39,360 nucleotides of DNA, from positions 1 through 39,360 of the forward strand of contig JBFGNS010000021.1 in NCBI GenBank assembly GCA_041574955.1, written 5' to 3'. Made by a program: the position numbers and the translations under genes. The notes under the pieces are model-generated. The model saw only the letters and a program-made list of their open reading frames with translations. It did no database searches and was not told the DNA's origin. Positions 17,378 through 27,392 of the stretch are shown piece by piece; positions within the stretch are counted from its first letter, which is position 1, and every line of letters starts with the position of its first letter. The stretch is from CALZJC01 sp041574955. GTDB taxonomy: Bacteria > Acidobacteriota > Thermoanaerobaculia > Multivoradales > JAHEKO01.

Positions 17378-18892
17378 TCACCGCTGCCCTGTCTGGCCCC
17401 TTCTGCGGTAGACGAGGTGGAGCACGGCGCCGACCGCGGTCGCCGCCACCACTCCGAGCGCGGTCGAGATGCCCGGGTTCTTGACCGCCTGGCCGGCGTA
17501 GTACGGAAAGTAGTGCTGGCCGGTGTAGTACAGGGTGAAGTGGACGGCGACCGCCGTCACCGCCGCGGCCACCACCGCGACCTTCGGCGTGTCGTGCAGG
17601 AAGGTGCCGAACAGCACCGGCACGAACGCGGCCGCAAAGTAGGCGTAGACGCCCAGCTGGGCGAAGATGATGACGCTCAGGTTGGGCGCCACCAGCTGCC
17701 AGTAGGCGAGCCCGAACGACACTGCCGCCAGCCCCACGATCACGCCCCGGTTGAGGAGAAACAGCGTCCGCTCGGCGAGCTCGCGTCCGGTGGCACGTTG
17801 GTGGAGGTTCCTGACCAGGTCGTTGGTGATGATGATCGACAGCGACTGGATCAGCCCTTCGAGGGTCGACATGCCGGCCGAGATCAGACCGAGGAAGACG
17901 ATCACCCCGACGTACCAGGCGAAGCGCGTCACCAGGTAGGTCGAGGTCACGCTGTCGGGCACGATGGTCTCGCCCTGCCACGTCAGGTCGGGGAACTCGA
18001 GCCGCGCGTACAGGCCGACGATCACCACCAGGAAGAACAGGAACTGGACCAGGATGCCGGTCGTCAGGTAGAGGTTGACGTCGCGCCGGTTCTGGAGCAG
18101 CAGCGACTTGGTGATGATGTGCGGCTGGCAGACGATGGCGGCGCCCACCACCACGGTGCAGAAGATCACCTCGAAGCCGTCGCGGAACAGCGGGCTGGCG
18201 GTGTTGTACAGGCCGCCGAGCTGCGGGTCGATGGCGCGCAGCGAGGCGACGAACCCGTCGAGGCCGCCGGCCAGGTGGTGCCAGCCGGAGGCCAGCAGGA
18301 TCACCGCCACCACGATCATGATCAGCGCCTGGATGGTGTTGGTGTAGACCATCGAGTTGGCGCCGCCGAACATCATGTAGCCGAACGAGAAGACCACCAG
18401 CGCCGCCAGCACGAGGGTCTCGTTCACCCCCAGCGAGGCCGCCGCCACCTTGGTGATCCCGACCAGGATGAGCACGATGAAGGTCACCAGCAGCAGCGAC
18501 AGGAAGGCGAAGAACACCGCGAAGCCCGGGCTGCGGTAGCGCTCTCCGACCCACTGCGACAGCGTCAGCGCCTTGACCGACTCGCCGTACCTGCGGAACC
18601 CCTTGGTCAGCACCACCAGCGAGACGAACATCGACGCCGGCAGCACGACGCACAGCCCGAACGCCGCGCTCAGCCCGAAGTAGGCCACCAGCCCGGGGTT
18701 GATGATGAAGGTGGCCGCGCTGGTGGTGGAGGCCGCCAGCGCCAGACCCACCGCCACCGGCGAGAAGGCGATGTTGCCGAGTGCGTAGTCGGCCACGCCG
18801 CGGGTGCGCCGGGCGCCGCGCACAACCAGCGCCACGATGGCGCCGACGTACACCACCACCAGCACCCAGCTCGCCATGATCTTGGGCTCCAT
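17378..18892 (-). CDS. Sodium:solute symporter (SSS family) transporter
   Basis: The 504-residue protein is hydrophobic throughout, with about 13 membrane spans, and matches the SSS family in length and in features such as the early ADYALGN and AASTTSAATFI segments and GLISAGMSTLEGLIQSLS near residue 330-350. It should import an organic acid, sugar, amino acid or vitamin using sodium. It is the last gene of the TetR-led operon; its AGGAG ribosome site overlaps the TAG of the upstream hydrolase gene, nine bases before. In context it likely carries the operon's substrate or hydrolysis product across the inner membrane. Confidence 0.9.
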   Translation of the reverse strand: MEPKIMASWVLVVVYVGAIVALVVRGARRTRGVADYALGNIAFSPVAVGLALAASTTSAATFIINPGLVAYFGLSAAFGLCVVLPASMFVSLVVLTKGFRRYGESVKALTLSQWVGERYRSPGFAVFFAFLSLLLVTFIVLILVGITKVAAASLGVNETLVLAALVVFSFGYMMFGGANSMVYTNTIQALIMIVVAVILLASGWHHLAGGLDGFVASLRAIDPQLGGLYNTASPLFRDGFEVIFCTVVVGAAIVCQPHIITKSLLLQNRRDVNLYLTTGILVQFLFFLVVIVGLYARLEFPDLTWQGETIVPDSVTSTYLVTRFAWYVGVIVFLGLISAGMSTLEGLIQSLSIIITNDLVRNLHQRATGRELAERTLFLLNRGVIVGLAAVSFGLAYWQLVAPNLSVIIFAQLGVYAYFAAAFVPVLFGTFLHDTPKVAVVAAAVTAVAVHFTLYYTGQHYFPYYAGQAVKNPGISTALGVVAATAVGAVLHLVYRRRGQTGQR

Positions 18893-18901
18893 GTCGCTCT
18901 C

Positions 18902-19783
18902 CTAGGCGAACCCCGCCGGCAGCTCGAAGCGCGTCGACCGGGCGCGCAGGAACGCCCTGAGCAGCGGGAAGAACTCGTCCTTCTTCTCGAGGTAGACGAC
19001 GTGGCCGGCACCTTCGATCTCGACCCCGCGGATGTCGGGGAAGACTCCGAGCAGCTTGCGCTGCTGCCACAGCGGCAGCGCCCGGTCCTGGCTGCCCGAC
19101 ACCAGCAGCACCGGCGCCGTCACCGCCCGGTACTCGGGCAGCCGCTCCTCGAGCCCCTCGAAGAACGGGTCCTGGGCCTCGGTCAGCCGCCGCAGGCACC
19201 AGACCCGGTCCTTGTAGCGCTGGTGGAACCGCCGGCGCATCGACTCGAGCGTCTCGGGCGACACCACGCGCAGGAACTCCTCGCCGAAGATCTTCTCGTA
19301 CAGGTAGTGGGTGTAGAGCTCGAACGCCTCGGGGCCCGAGCGGTAGAACCGCAGCGACAGCTCCTGGTACATCTCGAACTGCCGCTCGTGGCTCAGCAGG
19401 ATGCCCGACAGGGTCAGGGTTTCGAGCCGCTCCTGGTAGAGGCGCGCGAAGTCGAGCCCGACGAAGCCGCCGTACGAGATGCCCATGAGGTGCACGCGCT
19501 CGATCGCCAGGTGGTCCAGGATGCCCGCCAGGTGGTGGCAGAAGTCCGGGATCCGGTACGGCTCGTCGGGGCACGACGACTCGCCCTGCCCCAGGTAGTC
19601 GTACAGCACCACGTCGAACTCGGGCCACAGCTCGTCCAGGAAGCCGTACCAGGCCCGGGTGTGCATCGCCAGACCGTTCAGCAGCACCACGGTGTCGCGC
19701 TCCCCGGCGCCGAAACGCTCCCACCAGATGCGGTGGGCGCCGCGCTCGAGGTGGCCGCTGGCGTCGGGCGCCGGCTCGCTCAC
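18902..19783 (-). CDS. Alpha/beta hydrolase (cytoplasmic, operon copy 3)
   Basis: The 293-residue protein has an alpha/beta-hydrolase fold: oxyanion text LLNGLAMHTRAW (34-45), nucleophile elbow GISYGG (Ser103), acid in SGSQDRALPLW, and His in GAGHVVYLEKKDEF. No signal peptide is present. The GTG start at 19783 overlaps the TGA of the preceding gene as GTGA, which fixes the start against a long upstream extension. The cap text (ELYTHYLYEKIFGEEFL) resembles that of C-C or ester hydrolases, but the substrate cannot be read. It differs clearly from the two other hydrolases in the operon, so these are not recent duplicates. Confidence 0.88.
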   Translation of the reverse strand: MSEPAPDASGHLERGAHRIWWERFGAGERDTVVLLNGLAMHTRAWYGFLDELWPEFDVVLYDYLGQGESSCPDEPYRIPDFCHHLAGILDHLAIERVHLMGISYGGFVGLDFARLYQERLETLTLSGILLSHERQFEMYQELSLRFYRSGPEAFELYTHYLYEKIFGEEFLRVVSPETLESMRRRFHQRYKDRVWCLRRLTEAQDPFFEGLEERLPEYRAVTAPVLLVSGSQDRALPLWQQRKLLGVFPDIRGVEIEGAGHVVYLEKKDEFFPLLRAFLRARSTRFELPAGFA

Positions 19784-20619
19784 GGCTCGCTCCCGGCCGG
19801 CGCGCCGCGGACCCCCAAACCACCGGTCGACTGCCGCCCCAGGAAGTCGAGCACCGCCTCGGCCAGCCACTCCGGGTCCTCGGCGACCAGCGCGTGGCCG
19901 CTGGTCTGGTGGACGCGTGTCTCGGCACCGGCGATGGCCGACGCCAGCGCCAGCGATCGCTCGGGCGGGATCAGCCGGTCGCCGGCCGCCACCGCCACCA
20001 GCGTCGGAGCCCGGATCGCCCCCAGCCAGGGGCGCACGTCGAACCCCTCGAGAGCGCGCAGAATCGACTCGAGACCCCGCCACCACGATTCCGGCAGCGC
20101 CGCCACCTGGTCGCGCCGCGCCTCGAGCTCGGCGGCGTGCCGGCGGCGGAACTCGCCGGAGTAGACCTCGGCGACCAGCCGCTCGTAGAAGCGAGCCCGG
20201 CCGTTCGCGTCGCCGGACGCCGCCACCAGCCGCCGCCAGATCTGGCCCTCGCGGCTCATCTCCGGCCCGGCGTGATCGGCCGCCGTCACCACCACCAGCG
20301 AGCGCACGCGCTCGGGCGCCGTCGCGGCCAGCAGCAGTGCGATCTCGCCGCCGTAGGAGGCGCCGACCACATGGGCGGTCTCCACCTCCAGGTGGTCGAG
20401 CAGCTCCGTCAGGTCGGCGATGTTGCCGGCCAGCTCGCGCGGCGCGCGGCCGGGGCTCAGGAGCTGGCCGCGCAGGTCGCACAGCACCAGCCGGTGGCGG
20501 CCGCGCAGCCGGCCCGCCACCGGCTCCCAGGCGGCGTAGCTCATCAGGCCGCCGTTGAGCAGCAGCAGGGGCTCACCCTCGCCCTCGACGCGGTGCGCCA
20601 GCAGCTCGCCGGCGCTCAC
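19780..20619 (-). CDS. Alpha/beta hydrolase (cytoplasmic, operon copy 2)
   Basis: This 279-residue alpha/beta hydrolase shows LLNGGLMSYAAW (oxyanion region), nucleophile GASYGG (Ser88), acid in AVAAGDRLIPPE, and His in TSGHALVAEDP. This completes a standard Ser-Asp-His triad. It lacks a signal peptide. The GTG start at 20619 overlaps the AMP-ligase TGA as GTGA, and its own stop overlaps the next GTG, so it is translationally coupled on both sides. The sequence resembles the broad esterase and 3-oxoadipate enol-lactonase-like group. The exact substrate is unknown; context suggests a step in the same acyl-compound pathway. Confidence 0.88.
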   Translation of the reverse strand: MSAGELLAHRVEGEGEPLLLLNGGLMSYAAWEPVAGRLRGRHRLVLCDLRGQLLSPGRAPRELAGNIADLTELLDHLEVETAHVVGASYGGEIALLLAATAPERVRSLVVVTAADHAGPEMSREGQIWRRLVAASGDANGRARFYERLVAEVYSGEFRRRHAAELEARRDQVAALPESWWRGLESILRALEGFDVRPWLGAIRAPTLVAVAAGDRLIPPERSLALASAIAGAETRVHQTSGHALVAEDPEWLAEAVLDFLGRQSTGGLGVRGAPAGSEP

Positions 20620-22151
20620 CGACCGTCCTCCGCCAGGCGCGCCCGCAGCTCGCCCTTCACCACCTTGCCGTAGGCGGTGCGCGGCAGCTCGTCGAGCAGC
20701 TCGAACCGCTTGGGGATCTTGAACCGCGCCAGCCGCTCGCCGAGGTGGGCGGCGAGCCCGTCGGCGTCGACCCGCCGGCCCGCGAGCGGCACCACGAACG
20801 CCACCCCCACCTCGCCCCAGGTGTCGTCCTCGACGCCCACCACCGCGGCGTCGGCGACGTGGGGGTGGAGCAGCAGCGCGGCCTCGATCTCGGCCGGATA
20901 GACGTTGACGCCGCCGCTGATGATCATCTCCTTGCGCCGGCCGGCGACGTAGAAGAAGCCCTCCTCGTCGCGCCGAGCCAGGTCGCCCGAGTGGAACCAG
21001 CCGTCCCCGTCGAGCGCCTCGGCGGTGGCCGCCGGGTTGTTCCAGTAGCCGAGCGACACGTGCGGGCCGTGGAACAGCAGCTCGCCGACCTCGCCGTCGG
21101 CGACGTCGCGGCCCGCTTCGTCGACCAGCCGCACCTCGGTGAACATCAGCGGCTTGCCGATCGAGCCGATCTTGCGGCGCGACTCCTCGGCGGTCATGGT
21201 GAAGCAGTTGACCCCCACCTCGGTCATCCCGAAGCCCTGCTTGAACACCACGCCGCGCCGCTGGTAGGCCTCGATCAGGTAGTGCGGCAGCGGCGCGCCG
21301 CCACTGTAGAACGCGCGCACCCGAGACAGGTCGGCGGTCTCGAACTCGGGCGCCTCCTTCAGCAGCTTCCAGATGGTCGGCACGCCCAGCACCACCGTGC
21401 AGCCCTCGGCCTCGATCGTGCGCCAGATCTCGCCGGGGTCGAAGCCGCGGTGCAGCACGACGGTGCCGCCCGCGGTGACGATCGGGGTCAGAAACGCCAT
21501 CAACCCGCCGGCGTGGTAGAGCGGCGTGAAGATCGGGCTGACGTCGTCGGCCGTGAGCCCCCAGCTCGCCACCGTGTTGTAGCCGTTCCAGGCCACCTGG
21601 CGGTGCGGGATGATCACCCCCTTGGGCTTGCCGGTGGTGCCCGAGGTGTAGAGCAGGCAGTACGGGTCCTCGGGGGCGCACGCCTCGCGCTCGTAGCCGT
21701 CCGCCGCCAGGGCGCCGGTGAGCTCGCCGTAGCGCCGATCGCCGGCCGCCGCCGGCTGGTCGAGCGCCAGCCAGTGCTCGACCTCGACCAGCCCCCGGAG
21801 CTTCTCGACCGTGCCGGCGAACTCGCCGTCGTAGAAGAGCGCGCGCAGACCCGAATCGTCGACGATGTGGGCCAGCTCGGTGGCGGTCAGCCGGGTGCCC
21901 AGCGTCACCAGCACCACCCCGCTCTTGCCGGCGGCGAAGAACGCCTCGAGGTACTCCGGCCGGTTGTGGGCCAGGATGCCGACGCGCTCGCCACGGCCGA
22001 GACCCAGGGTCTCGCGCCACAGCCGGGCGCAGCGCGCCGCGCCGGCGTCCAGCTCGGCGTAGCTCAGCCGGTCGCCGTCCGGCACAACCACCAGGGCGGT
22101 CTTGGCGGGCGTCAGCCGCGCCCGCTCACCCAGCAGATCGCCGTGGATCAT
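20616..22151 (-). CDS. AMP-dependent synthetase/ligase, acyl-CoA synthetase-like
   Basis: The 511-residue enzyme has the ANL-superfamily motifs: P-loop YTSGTTGKPKGV (168-179), GFGMTEVG, SGDLARRDEEGFFYVAGR, the hinge KEMIISGGVNVYPAEIE, and the C-terminal catalytic lysine in AYGKVVKGELR. These enzymes adenylate a carboxylic acid and usually transfer it to CoA. Length and motifs fit medium/long-chain or aryl acyl-CoA ligases. The ATG at 22151 overlaps the preceding stop (ATGA). In the operon it probably activates an acid released by one of the hydrolases; a beta-lactone synthetase (OleC-like) role is the main alternative but less likely. Confidence 0.92.
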   Translation of the reverse strand: MIHGDLLGERARLTPAKTALVVVPDGDRLSYAELDAGAARCARLWRETLGLGRGERVGILAHNRPEYLEAFFAAGKSGVVLVTLGTRLTATELAHIVDDSGLRALFYDGEFAGTVEKLRGLVEVEHWLALDQPAAAGDRRYGELTGALAADGYEREACAPEDPYCLLYTSGTTGKPKGVIIPHRQVAWNGYNTVASWGLTADDVSPIFTPLYHAGGLMAFLTPIVTAGGTVVLHRGFDPGEIWRTIEAEGCTVVLGVPTIWKLLKEAPEFETADLSRVRAFYSGGAPLPHYLIEAYQRRGVVFKQGFGMTEVGVNCFTMTAEESRRKIGSIGKPLMFTEVRLVDEAGRDVADGEVGELLFHGPHVSLGYWNNPAATAEALDGDGWFHSGDLARRDEEGFFYVAGRRKEMIISGGVNVYPAEIEAALLLHPHVADAAVVGVEDDTWGEVGVAFVVPLAGRRVDADGLAAHLGERLARFKIPKRFELLDELPRTAYGKVVKGELRARLAEDGR

Positions 22152-23143
22152 CGGCCGCCGCCGGACTCTCGCGCCGGCCGGGTCGCCGGCGCCCCGGGCG
22201 GCTCGCTCTCGAGCACCTCCAGCAGCCGCCCGGTGAACCGCTCCGGGCATTCACCCATCGGGATGTGCCCGCAGCGCGGTACCAGGGTTATGCGGGCGCG
22301 CGGCAGACCGGCTGCCACGCGTACCGCGTAGCGCAGCTTCATCAGGCCGTCCGACTCGCCCCACAGCAGGTCGACCGGCGTCTCGACCTCCCCCAGCCGG
22401 CCGTCGAGCAGGAAGCCCATCATTCCCGCCAGGTCGAGCATCATGCGGCCGATCGGCCCCTCGCGCGAGCGCCGGACGATGTCGTCGAGCACGTCGTCGG
22501 GCAACGGCGGGCTCGACGGGTCGCGCAGCGCCGCCATCACCCGGCGCGCCTGCTCGCGGTCGGCCGGCATCAGGGTCAGCTCCGACGGCTCGCCCAGGAC
22601 GGCGCCGCCGTTGATCGCCACCACGCGGGCGACGCGCTCGGGGTGGCGGTGGGCGTAGACCATCGCCAGCCAGGCGCCCATCGAGTTGCCGGCCAGCGTC
22701 ACCGGCGACTCGAAGCCTGCCTGGTCGAGCAGCGCCTCGAGGCCGGCGAAGATGGTCGCCATCGGCAGCACCCCCTCCGCCGGCTCGCTCTCGCCGTGCC
22801 CCGCCAGGTCGGGCACCAGCAGCTGCCAGCGCCCGACCAGCGCCGGCGCCACCGCCGCCCAGGTACCGGCCGAGTCGCCGGAGCCGTGGAGCAGGACGAG
22901 CGGCTCGCCTGCGCCGCCGCGCCAGTAGACCAGCCTGCCGGCCTCGGCGTCGAGCGTGCGGCGCTCGAGCCCCGCCTCGGCCAGCGCCGCCCGCCGCGCC
23001 CGGTCGCGCCGTGCCAGCGGTCCGTCCCCCGCCGGCCGCTGCCCGCCCGGCGCCTGCGCCGCCGACGACGACGGCAGCGCCACGAGCAGCGCCGCGAGCA
23101 GCACCACGGTGCCGCGGATCAGCCGCTGGCGGGCTCGTTTCAT
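22148..23143 (-). CDS. Secreted alpha/beta hydrolase (operon copy 1)
   Basis: The 331-residue product begins with a Sec signal peptide (MKRARQRLIRGTVVLLAALL core, cleavage near SSSAAQA, about 30), so unlike the other two hydrolases of the operon it should act in the periplasm. The triad is visible: nucleophile GNSMGA (Ser154), acid in WGESDGLMKL, His in RCGHIPMGE; oxyanion text is LLHGSGDSAGTW. The ATG at 23143 has GAGAGGAG eight bases upstream; another ATG at 23164 overlaps the preceding stop (ATGA) but spoils the signal peptide, so the former is preferred. Likely a periplasmic esterase or lipase-like enzyme that cleaves the imported compound. Confidence 0.88.
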   Translation of the reverse strand: MKRARQRLIRGTVVLLAALLVALPSSSAAQAPGGQRPAGDGPLARRDRARRAALAEAGLERRTLDAEAGRLVYWRGGAGEPLVLLHGSGDSAGTWAAVAPALVGRWQLLVPDLAGHGESEPAEGVLPMATIFAGLEALLDQAGFESPVTLAGNSMGAWLAMVYAHRHPERVARVVAINGGAVLGEPSELTLMPADREQARRVMAALRDPSSPPLPDDVLDDIVRRSREGPIGRMMLDLAGMMGFLLDGRLGEVETPVDLLWGESDGLMKLRYAVRVAAGLPRARITLVPRCGHIPMGECPERFTGRLLEVLESEPPGAPATRPARESGGGR

Positions 23144-23160
23144 CGCACGGCTCCTCTCGC

Positions 23161-24153
<993 letters not shown>

Positions 24154-24164
24154 CAGCTCGCGCC

Positions 24165-24917
24165 TCAGGTGCCGACCACCAGCCCGCCATCCACCGACAG
24201 CACCGCGCCGGTGACGAACGAGGCGGCGTCCGACGCCAGCCAGAGGTAGGCGTTGGCGACGTCTTCGGGCTGCCCCATGCGCCCGATGGGCGTGCGGCCG
24301 ACCATGCCGTCGAGGATCTTCTGCGGCATCGCGCGCAGGATCTCGGTGCCGATGAACCCCGGCGCCACGGCGTTGACCCGGATGCCGTAGCGCCCCAGCT
24401 CGCGCGACCAGGTGCGGCTCAGGTTGATCACCGCCGCCTTGGTCGGCGCGTAGTTGCTCTGGCCGAAGTTGCCGTACAGCCCGACCACCGACGAGGCATT
24501 CAAGATCACCCCGCCGCCACCGCGGATCATGTGCGGCACCACCGCCCGGCCGCAGTTGAACACCCCCTTGAAGTTGACCGCCACCACGGCGTCGAACTGC
24601 TCGTCGCTCATCATGCCAGCGACCTCGCCGTCCTTCCACTTGACCAGCTGCGCATCCCGCACGATGCCGGCGTTGTTGACCAGCACGTCGATGCCGCCCC
24701 ACGCTCCGGCGAGCTCGGCGACCGCGGCGTCGACCGCCGCCGAGTCGGTCACGTCGACCCGGCTGAAGCGGCCGCCCTCGGGCGGCTCGGCTTCGGACAG
24801 GTCCCAGAGCGCCACCCGGCAGCCCTCGCCGGCAAACGCGGCGGCGGTCTGCCGCCCGATGCCGGCGGCGCCGCCGGTGACGATCACCCGCTTGCCGGCC
24901 AGTCCAGTCTCGATCAT
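24165..24917 (-). CDS. Short-chain dehydrogenase/reductase, FabG-like
   Basis: The 250-residue protein is a classical SDR: cofactor motif TGGAAGIG (14-21), NNAG (81-84), Ser142/Ser143 in NASS, and the Tyr156xxxLys160 pair in YAPTK. The tail SVDGGLVVG is typical of 3-oxoacyl-ACP/CoA reductase relatives. It interconverts a hydroxy and a keto group with NAD(P)(H). The ATG at 24917 has AGGAGG followed by an eight-base spacer; 22 extra residues encoded upstream are rejected. The following KAS-like gene starts 11 bases after its stop. At 250 residues it is too short for the extended SDR OleD. Confidence 0.92.
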   Translation of the reverse strand: MIETGLAGKRVIVTGGAAGIGRQTAAAFAGEGCRVALWDLSEAEPPEGGRFSRVDVTDSAAVDAAVAELAGAWGGIDVLVNNAGIVRDAQLVKWKDGEVAGMMSDEQFDAVVAVNFKGVFNCGRAVVPHMIRGGGGVILNASSVVGLYGNFGQSNYAPTKAAVINLSRTWSRELGRYGIRVNAVAPGFIGTEILRAMPQKILDGMVGRTPIGRMGQPEDVANAYLWLASDAASFVTGAVLSVDGGLVVGT

Positions 24918-24930
24918 CCGCTCACCCTCC

Positions 24931-24971
24931 TGTCGTGTCGTCCGGCTGTCGTGTCGTGGATCCCGTGTCGT
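24931..24971. repeat. Iterated short direct repeats before the dehydrogenase gene
   Basis: TGTCGTGTCGT occurs at 24931-24941 and again at 24947-24957, with a third partial copy GTGTCGT at 24965-24971. The cluster lies in the 129-base gap between the TonB receptor stop and the dehydrogenase start, ending at the AGGAGG site. It might be a regulator binding site or simply slippage; no function can be assigned. Confidence 0.55.
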
Positions 24972-25046
24972 CGGTTTCGGCAACCGCGGGCAGCGTGCGG
25001 CGACCGGGCTCGAGCGCCCGGCCGCCGGCAGTGCGCCGCGATCGAC

Positions 25047-27392
25047 TCAGAAGAAGCTGTAGCCGATCGTCCCGGTGATGGTCATCGGCTGACCGTAGGA
25101 GCCCTGCAGCAGCCCGAGCACCGGGATGTTATAGCCGTTGGTCAGGTACTCCTCGTCGGTCAGGTTCTTGCCGCTGATGGTGAACCGCCACTTGCCGTCG
25201 CCCGACAGCCAGCCGATCCAGGCGTTGACCAGCTCGAACGACGGCTGGACGATCGGCTGCAGCGGCCGCGCCGGGTTGCGCGGATCCGGGCCGCCCTCGT
25301 TGGTCAGCACCGACTCGTCGCGGTGGCTCACCCCGATGCTGCCGTTGATCAGCCCACCCCACGCCGGGGTGTTGAAGTTGAGGTTGAGCGCGCCGGTGAA
25401 CTCGGGCGCGTTGCTGATCACCTGGGTGTCGACGAAGCCGTCCCGGTTCTGGTCCAGGAAGTCGGGGTCGGCGTCGAGGAAGCTCAGGTTGCCCGACAAA
25501 CCGAACCAGGTGGCGGTCGGCGGGTTCCAGTCGAACTCCACCTCGAGACCGCTCATGGTGGCGTCGCCGGCGTTGAGGAAGTTGCCGAAGAAGGCGTCGT
25601 CGGTGCCGTCGCCGTCGGAGTCGAACGAGGTGAAGGTGGAGACCTGGATGTCGGTGTAGTCGCCGGTGAAGGCGGCGGCGTTCAGCACCAGGCTGCGGTT
25701 GGCGAGCAGCGACTTGATCCCCACCTCGGCCACCGTCAGCTCCTCGTCCTTGAACGGCTTCGAGGTGTCTGGGAACGCCGCCGCCTGGGCGCGCACGTTG
25801 TAGCCGCCGCTCTTGAAGCCTCGGCTGAGCGAGACGTAGCCCATCACCTCGTCGTTGAACTGGTAGTCGAGACCCAGCCGCGGCGACACCGACGAGAAGG
25901 TCTCGGTCTCGTTGTAGTCGGCGGTGACCACGGCGATGGTCGAGAAGGTGTTGTCGGTGAAGCCGACGTTGAACGCCCGGCCGTTCTTGTCTTCCTCGGT
26001 CAGCCGCAGGCCGAAGTTGAAGGTCAGCTTGTCGCTCAGCGCGTAGCTGCCGTCGCCGAAGATCGCCAGCGACTCGGTGCCGGTGGTGCCGTTGGTGCTG
26101 CCGAACAACAGGTTGAGGAAGTTGTTGAGCACCAGGCCGCCGGCCAGGCCGTCGAAGTAGTAGAGGCCGACGACGCCGTTGAGCCGCTCGCCGCCGGTGT
26201 AGATGAACTGGAGCTCCTGCGAGTCCTGCTCGTCGAAGTAGGTCGCGCTGACATCGGTGATCGGCGCCGGGGTGGTGTCGAAGTCGATGTTGTTGCGCGA
26301 GTCCGACTCGCGGTGGGCGGTGATCGACTTGAACTGCCAGGCGTCGTTGATCCGCCAGTCGACGACCATCGAGTAGCCCTCGGAGTCGGTGCCGTTGAGC
26401 GGCTCGAGCCCGCTCTGGGTGTCGAAGATGTTGGCGTTCGGCGGGCAGGCGGCGCCCAGGAACAGCGGGCAGAACGGGTTGGCCGCCAGCCGGGTCAGCC
26501 CCTTGGGCTCGGCGTCGTCCTCGGTGCGGTCGTAGCTGAACTTGACCGTCACGTCGTCCGACGCCAGCCAGTCGAGCGCCAGCCGGTAGGCGACGGTGTC
26601 CTTGTTCGACACCTCGCGGCCGGTGAACAGGTTGGTGCCGTAGCCGTCGTGCTGGAGCGAGGCGAAGGCGAACTTGCCGCGCAGCTTGCCCTCGACAAGC
26701 GGGCCGCCCAGGACCAGCTTGATGTCCTGATTCGAGTAGTCGCCGCCGGTGAACGAGATCCGCCCCTCGGGCTTGTCGGTGATCGGCTTGCTGTAGTACT
26801 TGATCGCGCCGCCGATGGTGTTCTTGCCGTACAGCGTGCCCTGCGGACCGCGCAGCACCTCGATCCGCTGCACGTCCAGCACGTCCAGCAGCGCGCCCTG
26901 CGGACGCGCGATGTAGACGTCGTCCATGTACAGACCGACGCCCGGATCGACTCCCCACAGCGGATCGGCCTGCCCGATGCCGCGCATGAAGGCGGTGAGG
27001 GTGGTCGACTGGTTCCGCCCGGGGTAGATCGACAGGTTGGGGACGCTCGACTGGATCTCGGCGATGTCGCCGGCGGCGGCGTCCTCCAGCCGCTCGCCGC
27101 GCACCACGGTGACCGCCACCGGCACCTCCTGCACGTTCTCTTCGCGCTTGCGCGCGGTGACGGTGATGACCTCGCCCACGGTCGGCTTGAGCTCGGGCTC
27201 CGCCGCCTTCCCCTCCTGCGACTCCTGCTCCGACTCCTGCCCGGCCGCCCCCGCCTCGGCCTCCGGCTGGGCCGCTTCGAGCGACGCCAGCGGGGCCGCG
27301 GTCAGCACCAGAACGAGGGCGAGGACGAGCCCGAGGGCCGCCTCGACGCCAGCCCGGCTCGCCGGCCGCATCGTGTTGCTCCGTACCATCAT
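25047..27392 (-). CDS. TonB-dependent outer-membrane receptor
   Basis: The 781-residue protein has a signal sequence (about 1-42), an acidic Glu/Gln-rich stretch and a TonB box-like segment EVITVTARKREENVQEVP. The plug domain follows, with RGIGQ, VGLYMDDVYIARPQGALLDVLDVQRIEVLRGPQGTLYGKNTIGGAI-style text, then a 22-strand-type barrel ending in GYSFF with the C-terminal Phe typical of outer-membrane proteins. The plug style (MDDVYI, GPQGTLYG) is that of receptors in sphingomonad-like catabolic clusters rather than of classical siderophore receptors. The ATG at 27392 overlaps the tetR stop (ATGA) behind AGGAGG; a second ATG at 27389 is equivalent. It probably imports the operon's substrate. Confidence 0.95.
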   Translation of the reverse strand: MMVRSNTMRPASRAGVEAALGLVLALVLVLTAAPLASLEAAQPEAEAGAAGQESEQESQEGKAAEPELKPTVGEVITVTARKREENVQEVPVAVTVVRGERLEDAAAGDIAEIQSSVPNLSIYPGRNQSTTLTAFMRGIGQADPLWGVDPGVGLYMDDVYIARPQGALLDVLDVQRIEVLRGPQGTLYGKNTIGGAIKYYSKPITDKPEGRISFTGGDYSNQDIKLVLGGPLVEGKLRGKFAFASLQHDGYGTNLFTGREVSNKDTVAYRLALDWLASDDVTVKFSYDRTEDDAEPKGLTRLAANPFCPLFLGAACPPNANIFDTQSGLEPLNGTDSEGYSMVVDWRINDAWQFKSITAHRESDSRNNIDFDTTPAPITDVSATYFDEQDSQELQFIYTGGERLNGVVGLYYFDGLAGGLVLNNFLNLLFGSTNGTTGTESLAIFGDGSYALSDKLTFNFGLRLTEEDKNGRAFNVGFTDNTFSTIAVVTADYNETETFSSVSPRLGLDYQFNDEVMGYVSLSRGFKSGGYNVRAQAAAFPDTSKPFKDEELTVAEVGIKSLLANRSLVLNAAAFTGDYTDIQVSTFTSFDSDGDGTDDAFFGNFLNAGDATMSGLEVEFDWNPPTATWFGLSGNLSFLDADPDFLDQNRDGFVDTQVISNAPEFTGALNLNFNTPAWGGLINGSIGVSHRDESVLTNEGGPDPRNPARPLQPIVQPSFELVNAWIGWLSGDGKWRFTISGKNLTDEEYLTNGYNIPVLGLLQGSYGQPMTITGTIGYSFF

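Noticed and set aside
17417..20164. Open plus-strand frame of 915 codons
   Set aside because: Antisense to the symporter and hydrolases and rich in His, Gln, Arg; a high-GC shadow.
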